Shown: positions 1 through 11,264 of the stretch, one piece after another | Layout of the letters: each line of letters begins with the position of its first letter | Position numbering within the stretch: the first letter of the stretch is position 1 | Assembly (NCBI GenBank): GCA_021613375.1 | Contig: CM038727.1 | Coordinates: 2,015,481 to 2,079,480, forward strand | Origin: Megaleporinus macrocephalus | Taxonomy: Eukaryota > Chordata > Actinopteri > Characiformes > Anostomidae | Direction of reading: 5' to 3' | Length of the DNA: 64,000 nucleotides | The notes under the pieces: generated by a model | The model's input: the letters and a program-made list of their open reading frames with translations, nothing else | Database searches by the model: none | Told to the model about the DNA's origin: nothing | Translations under genes and position numbers: made by a program

Positions 1-188
1 TGCAGAGTCATATAAAGACAGTAAACGTGAGTAAAGATTCTACTTAAACAGAAACCCAGTTAAATCACTCCATCTCACTCCTTTAGACACTCCTTAATCA
101 CAGTAACTACACCATCTACTGTTTCTGTACATTACTTTACCGGATGGTGGTCATAAGTAAGACATGGGTCTGTTTTATCTGTCTACTG

Positions 189-246
<58 letters not shown>

Positions 247-262
247 AAACACACACACACAC
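189..262. repeat. (CA)n microsatellite
   Basis: An almost pure CA dinucleotide run with a few CAAA interruptions near its right end. The flanks are unique. Frames read through it are Thr/His or Cys/Val homopolymers and are not genes. Confidence 0.97.
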
Positions 263-369
263 GTTACTGACCTTCTGCCAGGATGCGTTTCTGTGTTGTT
301 GGTCAGATCTGACATTTAATGATGGAATTTCAGAGTGATGTCCCATTTATCACCAGACTGGCTGACATG

Positions 370-479
370 ATAGAGAGAGAGAGAGAGAGAGAGACTGAGA
401 GAGCGAGAGAGAGAGAGACTGAGAGAGCGAGAGAGAGAGACTGAGAGAGCGAGAGAGAGAGAGAGAGAGACTGAGAGAG

Positions 480-527
<48 letters not shown>

Positions 528-589
528 AGAGAGAGAGAGAGAGAGACTGAGAGAGCGAGAGAGAGAGAGAGAGAGAGAGACTGAGAGAG

Positions 590-629
<40 letters not shown>

Positions 630-651
630 AGAGAGAGAGAGAGAGAGAGAT

Positions 652-717
<66 letters not shown>

Positions 718-759
718 AGAGAGAGAGAGAGAGAGACTGAGAGAGAGAGAGAGAGAGAG

Positions 760-807
<48 letters not shown>
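370..807. repeat. (GA)n microsatellite with regular CTGAGA interruptions
   Basis: About 440 bp of GA dinucleotides interrupted by recurrent CTGAGAGA, GAGCGAGA and GATAGGGA variants. The interruptions recur in blocks, so blocks of mixed units have been duplicated as well as single dinucleotides slipping. The plus strand is almost all purine, a composition that can form triplex DNA. Reading frames here are Leu/Ser repeats and are not coding. Confidence 0.96.
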
Positions 808-808
<1 letters not shown>

Positions 809-1174
809 CAGCAGACACATGAATGACAGCTGAAGAAAAGTCTTCCAGTCTCAGAGCATTAATCACAGTTTCTGTCCTGAAGAGAAACAGATTTCAAGCA
901 AAAGCCTCTCAGTTTATAACTAATAAACCAAAAATATCCAGTAAAATCCCTCGTCCTGTAACCTGGAGAGTAATTATAGTGTAAACTATAAATGGGCCGT
1001 GTTTTTCTCTAATTCTGGAAATAAATATGCTGAAGTAAGTGTTGTTCACCACGAAGACAGAACTGTTAGTGTACTGTTATCATCACACTGTGTCTGTCTG
1101 AACAGGGACTCGAAGGGTTCATATAATATTCTTGCTATTGTTTATGACTGGATCCGCTGATAGTTTAAAAGCCT
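808..1174. other. Unclassified AT-rich sequence
   Basis: No open frame, tandem repeat or transposon motif recognised. It runs from the GA microsatellite into a dispersed repeat. Confidence 0.5.
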
Positions 1175-1505
1175 TTATCTGATTAATAAGTGTCTGATCC
1201 ATTAGTAAGATCAGCAGATCTGATTAGAACAGATGTAAATAATCAGACATACAATACAAAGTATCATGAATATGCTATTGTGAGAGAAGTAGATCAGATC
1301 TTGATCCAGTTTGAAGAACAAAGTTAGGTTCCAGATTTCTCCTGGACGCCCCAGACATTGTATGAATGTATTCAGTTCTATCAGCAGTAATCTTGATTTA
1401 TCTTAATGAAGTACTGAGCAGTCAAAGCAGGTATTAGATCAGAACTGATAATAATACTGGGTTGTTTAGGAGAAGCTTGGAAAGAGTTAAATAAACACAC
1501 TGATG
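1175..1505 (+). repeat. Dispersed repeat family R1, copy A
   Basis: About 330 bp that recurs, inverted, at 25366-25697 and, in the same orientation, at 63738-64000. Shared landmarks are CAGATCTGATTAGAACAG, GATCAGATCTTGATCCAG, TTCTCCTGGACGCCCC and GTTGTTTAGGAGAAGCTTGG, in the same order. The class is unknown and I see no terminal repeat or tail. The minus-strand frame that is open in the other two copies has stop codons here, so this copy has decayed more. Confidence 0.85.
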
Positions 1506-1870
1506 ATGGAAAGGATATTTTTTAATAATCGATGGTGTTTAAAGCTGTAAATGATTTAGTTCTGTGTGATTGGCTGACATACAGTGTAAACACTACAGTG
1601 AACTGTTCTTACTGTTACTGTAACATTTCACCCACGACCCCCATATACTCCACACACACGACCAGCTCATAGATCACAGGGGTGATTCCACTGGGCACTC
1701 CCGGGGGTGTGGTGGTGAATGGAAACGTCTGACCCTATAGAGGGTCAGAAGGCTTTCCTCCACGTTCTGAAATGTTCTATCTAATGAAAAATGGTTGTGC
1801 AGAATCTGTTCTCAGATTATTATGGTGGGTTTGTGCTCCAGTGGCTCCAGTTTGTTCTTGAAGTTTTCTG
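1506..1870. other. Unclassified sequence
   Basis: No tandem structure, long open frame or recognisable element. It includes a short GC-richer patch around 1670-1760. Confidence 0.45.
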
Positions 1871-1939
1871 AATTTCCCGTTCCACCTTAAATCGTGTGGG
1901 TGTAACATCATGGCACCATTTAAGGTGGAACGAGAAATT
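1871..1939. mobile_element. 69-bp palindromic MITE, copy 1
   Basis: Two 22-bp arms (1871-1892 and 1918-1939) are inverted complements with one mismatch around a 25-nt loop. The arm core is GTTCCACCTTAAA. A second copy with the same arm core lies at 4604-4671. The size and near-perfect palindrome suggest a miniature inverted-repeat element; no coding capacity. The superfamily cannot be assigned from this. Confidence 0.75.
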
Positions 1940-2023
1940 TAAATAAGAAGGTGGACGCTGTCGGGGTGGCACTGAGATTTCAGGCCTCATGTTCGTCCTG
2001 CTCGATGTATCTAAGCTGCACAG

Positions 2024-3110
2024 CCACTAGGGGGCAGTAAAACACCCACAAACACACACACTAGTGAACACACACACTAGGGGGCAGTGAAATGCCCCCT
2101 ATACACAAACACTAGTGAACACACACTAGGGGGCAGTGAAACACCCACATACACAAACACTAGTGAACACACACTAGGGGGCAGTGAAACACCCACAAAC
2201 ACACACACTAGTGAACACACACACACTAGGGGCGGTAAAACGCTCACATACACACTATGGGGCACTAAACTAGGGGGGCAATTAAACACTCATGTACACA
2301 CAAACACTAGTGAACATACACACTAGGGGGCAGTGAAACACTCACATATACACACACACTAGTGAACACACACACACTAGGGGGCAGTGAAACACTCACG
2401 TACACACACACACTAGTGACAACACACACTAGGGGGCAATGAAACTCTTACACATGAACACTTATGAACATACACACTAGGGGGCAGTGAAACACTCACA
2501 TATACACACACACAAGTGAACACACACACTAGGGGGCAGTGAAACACTCACAAACACACAAACACTAGTGACAACACACACTAGGGGGCAATGAAACTCT
2601 TACATACACATGAACACTTATGAACATACACACTAGGGGGCAGTGAAACATCCACATACACACACACTTGTGAACCCACACACTAGAGCGCAGTGAAACA
2701 TACACATACACACACACTAGTGGACACAAACACTAGGGGGCAGTGAAACACCCACAAACACACACACTAGTGAACACACACACTAGGGGCAGTAAAACGC
2801 TCACATACACACAAACTAGGGGGCAATTAAACACTCACGTACACACAAACACTAATGAACATACACACTAGGGGGCAGTGAAACACTCACATATACACAC
2901 ACACTAGTGAACACACACACTAGGGGGCAGTGAAACACTCACGTACACACACACACACTAGTGACAACACACACTAGGGGGCAGTGAAACACTCACTTAC
3001 ACACACACACTAGTGACAACACACACTAGGGGGCAGTGAAACTCTCACATACACATGAACACTAATGAACACACACACTAGGGGACAGTGAAACACCCAC
3101 ATATACACAC
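2024..3110 (+). repeat. Minisatellite, about 52-bp unit, each unit carrying a CACTAGGGGGCA motif
   Basis: About 22 head-to-tail units, each made of ACACTAGTGAACACAC, then CACTAGGGGGCAGTGAAAC, then a CA-rich spacer. The first unit (2024-2036) reads CCACTAGGGGGCA, a perfect match to the vertebrate CTCF core written CCASYAGRKGGCA. Most other units differ only at the first base (A for C). A minority are degraded, for example near 2226, 2271, 2684, 2783 and 3078. All motifs point the same way. CTCF binding is inference; the tandem structure is read directly. Confidence 0.93.
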
Positions 3111-3111
3111 A

Positions 3112-3254
3112 CTAATGCGCTTGGTGATGCAGCTGCTCGGCCAAGTTGGTGGTCTCTGTGCACTATGCTCCTCCACTTCCGCTGACTCTGTCATTGCACA
3201 TGTTCTACCACTTGGTGGCGGAGTTGCTGCCGTTCTCAGTCACTCCCAAGCATA
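3112..3254 (-). mobile_element. Tc1-like transposon fragment (5' transposase part)
   Basis: Resembles, on the minus strand, the first third of the common fish Tc1-like element whose ends read like CACTATATTGCC. Anchors are GATGCAGCTGCTCGGCC at the left and CCACTTGGTGGCGGAGTTGC further right, the latter from the transposase N-terminal region. The reading frame is degraded. The same family appears at 3982-4264 (opposite strand) and 58338-59300. Assignment rests on recalled family sequence, not a search. Confidence 0.7.
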
Positions 3255-3981
3255 GCTAACTAAATAGTATGTGGGTGGAGCTTATTTACACAGAGGCTCA
3301 TTTTATTTGGTCTGTGTTGCTTCTGTGCGATCATCACTGCTGTGAACCAGCCAATCAGAGCAGAGCTGATCTAAATATTCATTGGTTTTATTCTAGGAGC
3401 AGATCATAGCGTGTAAAAACCACAGAGGTCTAAAAATAGCTGGGAGATGTGGGAATGAGCTGACGTGTTAAAAGCAGTTTGAAAGTGGAGGCAAGGAGAA
3501 GACGCGTGGACGTTTCTTCAGCTCTATTCTGGGGGAGCTGCTCTGAGCACTCGTCTATTGATAACTCTCGCTCTTCCCTCTCTTTTATTGATGCAGATGG
3601 AGTCGCAAATACCGAAGCAGGGCTGTGTTCTTTTCTCACTCTCTCAGGAGCTGCCATGCCTGCCTCGCTGAGATATGTATTATTGAACAGGTGAGCTCGT
3701 CAGGTGAGAGCCAGGAGAGCAGAAGAGGCTCGACACCACAGAGTTGGTCAAACTTCTTCTCTTTTGGTGATCCGTCTTCAAAGGATCCAGAGAGGAAGAG
3801 TTTTTCTGTACAAAAGCCAACTGACCCGTCCAGACGTGCTCTCTCGCAGCTACTTCGGCCTAAAGTCCCATTAAACCTACACTGGAGGCTTCTGGTGGGA
3901 CCCATGATTACAGTTTGAGCTAAATCACCAACTGTGTATGCACTTTTACAAGATTGTGGCACCAAAAAATGAATTCTATTC
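3255..3981. other. Unclassified sequence with a doubtful 97-codon frame
   Basis: An open plus-strand frame at 3625-3918 would give a Ser/Arg-rich peptide containing SSGESQESRRGSTPQSW. A donor-like CAG|GTGAGC lies near 3691, inside the frame. I recognise no domain. Neither an acceptor-donor pair nor codon bias supports a gene. It could be a decayed exon, an unrecognised transposon fragment or a chance frame. Confidence 0.25.
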
Positions 3982-4264
3982 ACTATAGTTACACCACTCA
4001 CCCATCCAGATCACTAAATCAGGTGTTCCAATTATCTCAGGTGTATAAAACCAGCTCCTAGTCCTGCAGACTGCTTCTACACACATTAGTAAAGAGTGGG
4101 TCTCTCTCAGTGAACTCCAGTGTGGTACCGTGATAGGACGCCACCTATCCAGTGGTGAAGTTTCCTCACTACTAAATATTCCACAGTGGACTGTCAGTGG
4201 TGTTCTAACAAAGTGGAAGTGATTGAGAATGACAGCCACTCAGACATAGCTAACACTACCTGTA
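3982..4264 (+). mobile_element. Tc1-like transposon 5' end, truncated
   Basis: Begins with a decayed terminal inverted repeat (CACTATAGTTACACCACTC), then the known leader 'ggtgttccaat...gtgtataaaacc' and the N-terminal transposase region (CTACTAAATATTCCACAG, then GTGGACTGTCAGTGG). It stops after AGTGGAAGTGATTGAG, so the catalytic domain is missing. Several stops interrupt the frame. Non-autonomous remnant. Confidence 0.8.
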
Positions 4265-4603
4265 CTAGCTACTCTCTTTCATCTGGACATCAAACACAAA
4301 GTAGATTAAAGGTGTCTCTGTGAAACTTTCAGTTGAAGATGATCTGCTTCAACCAGCACACAGTGATCCACTCACACAGCATGGCTGCTACTTCCAGTCA
4401 CTGTTGGAGGTTGTGGTGCTAATAAAGGTGGAGCTGCTCGTCTTTTCAGTCTCTTCAGTGTTGAACGCTGAGCTGAAGCTGCTCCATGGTGTCCGAGTGT
4501 TGGAGAAACTGTCCGGAGTGAAACGTACAGACTGCAGAGTTAAAGTTGTTCAGGATTCTGTTAAAGATGTTGGAAGTTCAGCAGCTGGTTTTGGGAATTC
4601 TCC
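4265..4603. other. Unclassified sequence
   Basis: Holds a 118-codon frame (4320-4676) with no recognisable domain; its end runs into the palindrome at 4604-4671. Probably chance or repeat-derived. Confidence 0.3.
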
Positions 4604-4671
4604 GTTCCACCTTAAACGCTGCTGTGGTTCCATTCTGGCGTCTGTACGAGCTGCAGTGTTTAAGGTGGAAC
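4604..4671. mobile_element. Palindromic MITE, copy 2
   Basis: Perfect 14-bp inverted arms GTTCCACCTTAAAC (4604-4617) and GTTTAAGGTGGAAC (4658-4671) around 40 nt. Same arm core as the element at 1871-1939, but a different loop. Confidence 0.7.
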
Positions 4672-4815
4672 ATTAGATGAAGAATGTGGAGAAGAGGATC
4701 TTCAGGCTGGTTTAAAGATGAACATGTAGCTCTGACAGTTGGGTTGTTTGTTGGGAAGTAATGAAAAGTGGCGACGTTCCCTTCACAGCCTGGAACGCTG
4801 GATTTCTCGACCACC

Positions 4816-7610
4816 GTTCTGGTTGCTGGTTGGTGTTGTGGTTGTGTGTAAATGTTCTGGTTGCTGGTTGGTGTTGTGGTTGTGTGTAAATGTTCTGGTT
4901 GCTGGTTGGTGTTGTGGTTGTGTGCAAATGTTCTGGTTGGTGTTGTGGTTGTGTGTAAATGTTCTGGTTGCTGGTTGGTGTTGTGGTTGTGTGTAAATGT
5001 TCTGGTTGGTGTTGTGGTTGTGTGTAAATGTTCTGGTTGCTGGTTGGTGTTGTGGTGGTGTGTAAATGTTCTGGTTGCTGGTTGGTGTTGTGGTTGTGTG
5101 TAAATGTTCTGGTTGTTGGTTGGTGTTGTGGTTGTGTGTAAATGTTCTGGTTGCTGGTTGGTGTTGTGGTTGTGTGTAAATGTTCTGGTTGCTGGTTGTT
5201 GTTGTTGTGGGGGTTGTGTGTAAATGTTCTGGTTGGTGTTGTGGTTGTGTGTAAATGTTCTGGTTGCTGGTTGGTGTTGTGGTTGTGTGTAAATGTTCTG
5301 GTTGCTGGTTGGTGTTATGGTTGTGTGTAAATGTTCTGGTTGCTGGTTATTGTTGTGGTTGTGTGTAAATGTTCTGGTTGGTGTTGTAGTTGTGTGTAAA
5401 TGTTCTGGTTGGTGTGGTGGTTGTGTGTAAATGTTCTGGTTGCTGGTTGTTGTTAGGGTTGTGTGTAAATGTTCTGGTTGCTGGTTGGTGTTGTGGTTGT
5501 GTGTAAATGTTCTGGTTGCTGGTTGGTGTTGTGGTTGTGTGTAAATGTTCTGGTTGCTGGTTGTTGTTGTTGTGGGGGTTGTGTGTAAATGTTCTGGTTG
5601 CTGGTTGGTGTTGTGGTTGTGTGTAAATGTTCTGGTTGCTGGTTGTTGTGGTTGTGTGTAAATGTTCTGGTTGGTGTGGTGGTTGTGTGTAAATGTTCTG
5701 GTAGGTGTGGTGGTTGTGTGTAAACGTTCTGGTTGCTGGTTGGTGTTGTGGTTGTGTGTAAATGTTCTGGTTGCTGGTTGGTGTTGTGGTTGTGTGTAAA
5801 TGTTCTGGTTGCTGGTTGTTGTTGTGGTTGTGTGTAAATGTTCTGGTTGCTGGTTGGTGTTGTGGTTGTGTGTAAATGTTCTGGTTGCTGGTTGGTGTTG
5901 TGGTTGTGTGTAAATGTTCTGGTTGCTGGTTGTTGTGGTTGTGTGTAAATGTTCTGGTTGGTGTTGTGGTTGTGTGTAAATGTTCTGGTAGGTGTGGTGG
6001 TTGTGTGTAAATGTTCCGGTTGCTGGTTGGTGTTGTGGTTGTGTGTAAATGTTCTGGTTGCTGGTTGGTAATGTGGTTGTGTGTAAATGTTCTGGTTGCT
6101 GGTTGGTGTTGTGGTTGTGTGTAAATGTCCTGGTTGGTGTTGTGGTTGTGTGTAAATGTTCTGGTTGCTGGTTGGTGTTGTGGTTGTGTGTAAATGTTCT
6201 GGTTGCTGGTTGGTGTTGTGGTTGTGTGTAAATGTTCTGGTTGGTGTGGTGGTTGTGTGTAAATGTTCTGGTTGCTGGTTGTTGTTAGGGTTGTGTGTAA
6301 ATGTTCTGGTTGTTGGTTGGTGTTGTGGTTGTGAGTAAATGTTCTGGTTGCTGGTTGGTGTTGTGGTTGTGTGTAAATGTTTTGGTTGGTGTTGTGGTTG
6401 TGTGTAAATGTTCTGGTAGGTGTTGTGGTTGTGTGTAAATGTTCTGGTTGCTGGTTGTTGTTGTGGTGGTGTGTAAATGTTCCGGTTGCTGGTTGGTGTT
6501 GTGGTTGTGTGTAAATGTTCTGGTTGCTGGTTGTTGTTATGGTTGTGTGTAAATGTTCTGGTTGGTGTTGTGGTTGTGTGTAAATGTTCTGGTTGGTGTT
6601 GTGGTTGTGTGTAAATGTTCCGGTTGCTGGTTGGTGTTGTGGTTGTGTGTAAATGTTCTGGTTGCTGGTTGGTGTTGTGGTTGTGTGTAAATGTTCTGGT
6701 TGCTGGTTGTTGTTATGGTTGTGTGTAAATGTTCTGGTTGCTGGTTGGTGTTGTGGTTGTGTGTAAATGTTCTGGTTACTGGTTGGTGTTGTGGTTGTGT
6801 GTAAATGTTCTGGTTGCTGGTTGGTGTTGTGGTTGTGTGTAAATGTTCTGGTTGGTGTTGTGGTTGTGTGTAAACGTTCTGGTTGGTGTTGTAGTTGTGT
6901 GTAAATGTTCTGGTTGCTGGTTGGTGTTATGGTTGTGTGTAAATGTTCTGGTTGGTGTTGTGGTTGTGTGTAAATGTTCTGGTTGCTGGTTGGTGTTGTG
7001 GTTGTGTGTAAATGTTCTGGTTGTTGTTGTGGTTGTGTGTAAATGTTCTGGTTGCTGGTTGGTGTTGTGGTTGTGTGTAAATGTTCTGGTTGCTGGTTGG
7101 TGTTATGGTTGTGTGTAAATGTTCTGGTTGCTGGTTATTGTTGTGGTTGTGTGTAAATGTTCTGGTTGGTGTTGTAGTTGTGTGTAAATGTTCTGGTTGC
7201 TGGTTGGTGTTGTGGTTGTGTGTAAATGTTCTGGTAGCTGGTTGGTGTTGTGGTTGTGTGTAAATGTTCTGGTTGGTGTTGTGGTTGTGTGTAAATGTTC
7301 TGGTTGCTGGTTGGTGTTGTGGTTGTGTGTAAATGTTCTGGTTGGTGTTGTGGTTGTGTGTAAATGTTCTGGTTGCTGGTTGGTGTTGTGGTTGTGTGTA
7401 AATGTTCTGGTTGGTGTTGTGGTTGTGTGTAAATGTTCTGGTTGCTGGTTGGTGTTGTGGTTGTGTGCAAATGTTCTGGTTGGTGTTGTGGTTGTGTGTA
7501 AATGTTCTGGTTGCTGGTTGGTGTTGTGGTTGTGTGTAAATGTTCTGGTTGCTGGTTGGTGTTGTGGTTGTGTGTAAATGTTCTGGTTGCTGGTTATTTT
7601 TGTGGTTGTG
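4816..7610 (+). repeat. 2.8-kb minisatellite of 38- and 31-bp units, G/T-only plus strand
   Basis: Roughly 75-80 units with core GTTCTGGTTGCTGG, then TTGGTGTTGTGG, then TTGTGTGTAAAT. The 31-bp form lacks the 7-bp CTGGTTG segment. Long and short forms alternate irregularly, which implies repeated unequal exchange. The plus strand is nearly free of C and poor in A. Peptides such as VLWLCVNVLV or TTTPTSNQNIYTQPQHQP are translations of the repeat and not genes. It runs directly into the fold-back element that follows. Confidence 0.97.
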
Positions 7611-8030
7611 TTTGGAGCTCGGCCCGTTTATCCTCCCTCTTCTGTAAAAGCAGGATTTGTATCTGAAGATCAGAGTTTGAGGTTCGGTGATCAGGACCTC
7701 CACAGAACAGATACTATTAGAGAGGTGGATCATTCTCAGCACTGTATGTGTTGTGCTGATGTGAGTGGATCAGACACGGCAGTGCTGCTGCTGGAGTGTT
7801 TAAACTCTGTGTCCACTTACTGTCCACTCTATTAGACACTCCTACTACTTGCCGGTCATCTGCTGCTGCACAGTTTGTGTTCCTCTAGTCCTTCATCAGT
7901 GTACACAGGATTTTGCTGGTTGGTAAACTACTCTTACAATCCATCTACCTAATAGTACCTGCTCTTTGGTGGTCCTGTGGGGGTCCTGATCATTAAAGAA
8001 CAGGACGAAAGAGGATATGGTGGTCCAATG
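7611..8030. mobile_element. Fold-back repeat FB1, copy 1 (decayed)
   Basis: Contains the landmark blocks of a palindromic fish repeat: GGATCATTCTCAGCACTG, GTGAGTGGATCAGACAC, CTCTATTAGACACTCC and GGTCCTGTGGGGGTCCTGAT. Blocks from one arm reappear inverted in the other. The centre is shortened compared with the copies at 31100-31645 and 42835-43375. No transposase is visible. Confidence 0.75.
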
Positions 8031-8477
8031 CTGTGAGGGGAAACAGGCTGCAGAGCTCAACCATCCAAGCTCTTAAATAGAGAGAATAAATGAAGAGAAA
8101 CTTTCAGCATCTCCACTTAACGCTACCATCAGTCTCTCTCAGCTAGGCAGTCAGGAGACGTTCATCATTTTACAGGGCTTTTGATTGATGACTGACATTT
8201 TCAATCTATTTACGTCTCAAACTCTTCTGCTTTAATTAGACAGTAAATGCAGTTAACGCTAGAACGCTGGCAGGGCTCATGTAACTTAAGCTAATGTCAA
8301 GCTAACTTTGATTAATCCATCAAAAACAGATAGAGTTGCAAGAAAAAGTTAAGTGAACTGTTTGGAATCGGCTGTACATCCGTATTGCACTTGGTCTTAA
8401 TGTAATCTGATCTTATATAAGTCACAATTATAGACAAACACAATCTAACTAATCTAATAACACACAAACTCTCACCC
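8031..8477. other. Unclassified AT-rich sequence
   Basis: No repeat, element or open frame recognised. Confidence 0.45.
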
Positions 8478-8800
8478 CCACCAAACGTTTGCTGTAGCTG
8501 CTAATAAGCTCTGCACAACACTGAGGAGGAACTTTGGACCTGCAGATGGGTTTCAGTTCCTCAGGATTTCTGGGATGTCCTGCTTGCACAGCCATCTTCA
8601 AGTCAAGGCTCTAGTTCAACCACTCCAAACACAGATCTTGGTCTTTTCTAGTCTTCCAGACTTGTGTTAACTTGACTTTTTGTCTTTTTCTTGTTGCATC
8701 ATCTCTTCTGTCCTGTCAATGTTTGGACACACCCTTTGACTCATTGTCACCTGAATCCAGACACTGAGGCAACGAAGTGGCTTCAAACCATGATGAACAC
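8478..8800 (-). mobile_element. Tc1/mariner-like fragment (family 2)
   Basis: Minus-strand match, by recalled family sequence, to a fish element with the blocks CACCAAACGTTTGCTGTAGC, GAGGAGGAACTTTGGACC and CTTGTTGCATCATCTCTTC. The same block order appears at 16210-16800. Transposase frame destroyed; ends not defined. Confidence 0.65.
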
Positions 8801-8816
8801 CAAGGCCTCTTGTATC

Positions 8817-10462
8817 TTCAGATGTTCTTAGATGAGATAGCAAAATCACAGTGAGGATGTTGCGAGGATGAATATCAGATCAAGTGACAAACCAAGAGAA
8901 GAGTCATCTAAGAAAAGAGATGTTGGATATGAAAAAGGCCCAGCACTGAGGTTTGAGGGAAACCGATGAAGAGCTTAAATGGAGCAGATCTGGACAATCT
9001 CCAAGTAACCTCTCCTACAGATAGGACTCAAATCACTTCCTGATTCCAAGGTTGGTGTGGATGGACAATCATTTGGCTGACCATATCAAAGGCTTAAGAA
9101 GAATCAATGACCCCTGTTTTTGGTAAAGATGCTGCGATTAGTTCAGAATTAGGTGCAGGAACCGGAACAGAACCCATTCCGAATTGATTAAAGGGTCATC
9201 CTGAAAGAGAACAGATCAAATCCGTCAGATGTTGAAGAAGGGAAACCTGCATGACCTTGACAGGTTCACAATATGAGCTGAGAGCAATAACTGCTCATCC
9301 AAAATCACACCAAGACTTCAGATGTTCTTAAACGAGGTGGCAAGATCACAGTGTGGACTTATAGTTGCGAGGATGAATAGCAGCTCAAGTGACAAGCTGT
9401 CATCCAAGAGAAGAGATGTTGGACAGACATGCTGAGATGTGCCTGAAAACCTGGAGTATTGAAAGGAAAGCATTCATTAAGTATCTTCAGCAAAGCAGTG
9501 ATGAGAGAAGCCATTATAATTAGTGCAGAATGAAAAGAGAATAGGGCCCAGCATTGAGCCTTGAGGGACACCAATGGAGAACCAACATGGAACAGATCTG
9601 GACACTCTCCAAGTTGCCTCTCCTACAGATAGGACTCAAATCACTTCCTGATTCCGGGGTTGGTGGGGACGGACAATCATTTGGCTGACGATATCAAAGG
9701 CTTAAGAAGAATAAATGATCCCTATTTTTGGTGAAGATGCCGCGATTAGTTCAGAATTAGGTGCAGGAACTGGAACTGAAACCCTTTCCAAATTGATTAA
9801 AGTACTATCCTAAAAGAGAACAGATCGAATCTGCTGGATGTTGGAGAAGGTAGGCTTCTTGAAGAAGGCTTCTTGTATCTTCAGATGTTCTTACATGAGA
9901 TAGCAAGATCACAGTGTGGACTTACAGTTTTGAGGATGAATAGCAGCTCAAGTGACAAGCTGTCATCCAAGAGAAGAGATGTTGGACAGATATGCTGAGA
10001 TGTGCCTGAAAACCTGGAGTATTGAAAGGAAAGCATTCATTAAGTATCTTCAGCAAAGCAGTGATGAGAGAAGCCATTTTAATTAGTGCAGAATAAAAAA
10101 AGATGAGGGCCCAGCATCGAGCCTTGAGGGACACCAATGGAGAATCAACATGGAGCAGATCTGGACAGTCTCCAAATTACCTCTCCTACAGATAGAACTT
10201 AAATCACTTCCTGATTCCAAGGTAGGTGGGGACAGACAATAATTTGGCTGACGATATCAAAGGATTAAGAGGAATCAATGATCTTCTATGATCCCTATCT
10301 TTGGTGAAGATGCTCAGATTAGTAATCCTGAGAAAGAACAGATCAAATCTGCTGGATGTTGGTGAAGGTAGGCTTCTTGAAGAAGCTTCTTGTATCTTCA
10401 GATGTTCTTAAACGAGGTGGCAAGATCACAATGTGGACTTATAGTTGAATGAAAAGAGAAGA
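8817..10462 (-). mobile_element. Three tandem copies of an L2-like LINE reverse-transcriptase fragment
   Basis: A unit of about 500-565 bp starts at 8817, 9315 and 9879, with a partial fourth at 10397, each opening with CTTCAGATGTTCTTA. On the minus strand the second copy encodes GVPQGSMLGPILFSF (RT motif), followed by HCFAEDT in place of the catalytic YADD and ISSWMTACHL, in the L2/CR1-type order. An AFDIV block precedes it. Copy 1 carries, at 9235-9320, SLGVILDEQLLLSAH, close to the LGVILDDQLSFSA of the LINE at 50357. Frameshifts and stops make every copy dead. Two related 71-codon minus frames (9359-9574, 9922-10137) are out-of-frame products of this pseudogene. Confidence 0.85.
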
Positions 10463-10804
10463 GGGCAGGATTTGGATCTGAAGAACAGAGTTTGAGGTTC
10501 AGGGTATGTACAGTTCTGAGTACTGAACTCTCACTATTACACTGTATAACAGTGTAAAGACACTAAAGACACTCAGTTAACTGATGACAGTGGGGCTGAT
10601 CTCGCTGCCTGGAGCTCCTCGATCACTGCGGGGAACCTTCTCCGGTACACTGTCTATTCAAAGCTCCTCTCTTGGTGTTGCTGTTTGTGTAATGTATACG
10701 AGGCACTTCATGCAGTGAGGGCAGCGACACTGAGAAAAGCATGTTTTAATCCTAGAACCTTGAGCGCTGACGAAGGCCACGTGGAGCGGCCTGGTGTATT
10801 GAAG
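10463..10804. other. Unclassified mixed sequence
   Basis: Starts with a short 'gaagaacagagtttgaggttc' segment resembling the flank at 7660-7685, then unique DNA that grows GC-balanced toward 10600-10800. No gene recognised. Confidence 0.4.
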
Positions 10805-10806
10805 AA

Positions 10807-10841
<35 letters not shown>

Positions 10842-10845
10842 GAAA
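10805..10845. repeat. (GA)n microsatellite
   Basis: About 40 bp of GA with one GG interruption, inside otherwise unique sequence. Confidence 0.95.
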
Positions 10846-10864
10846 GAATAAAAACGCAACCTTG

Positions 10865-11225
10865 GTGGCTAATTATCCATCCTTTCCAGCATGATCCGAG
10901 AGCGTTTATCTAATTTTCACCTGCAGAAGAGAAGAACGTGAGAGCGGGGGCTGCGGAGGAGACGTGTTAATTCACCGAGAGATTGAAGGAGAGCTGAATT
11001 AAGAGAAAGCCGCGAGCTGTGAGACAGACAGCCGCGGCATATTTATTCATTGCCACGTTAGCGTTTAATTCCTTTCATTCCTGGTTTTATTATCAGGGCT
11101 GGCTGGAGAGCAGCTCTGAACATTTGACCCGGGCTTTATCAGGAGGAGTATATGGTGTGAGGAGCAGACGTATAAAGTGCATTAAAGAGTGAAAGTGGTT
11201 CTATGAATATTTAGGTCCCGACCAT

Positions 11226-11264
<39 letters not shown>

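Noticed and set aside
3625..3918. Possible protein-coding exon with a donor site near 3691
   Set aside because: The donor lies within the frame, no matching acceptor or domain is visible, and chance frames of this length are common. Kept only as a doubtful note.
9359..9574. Conserved 71-residue protein, because a near-identical frame exists at 9922-10137
   Set aside because: Both are out-of-frame readings of tandem copies of an L2 reverse transcriptase (the true frame shows GVPQGS); similarity is due to DNA duplication.
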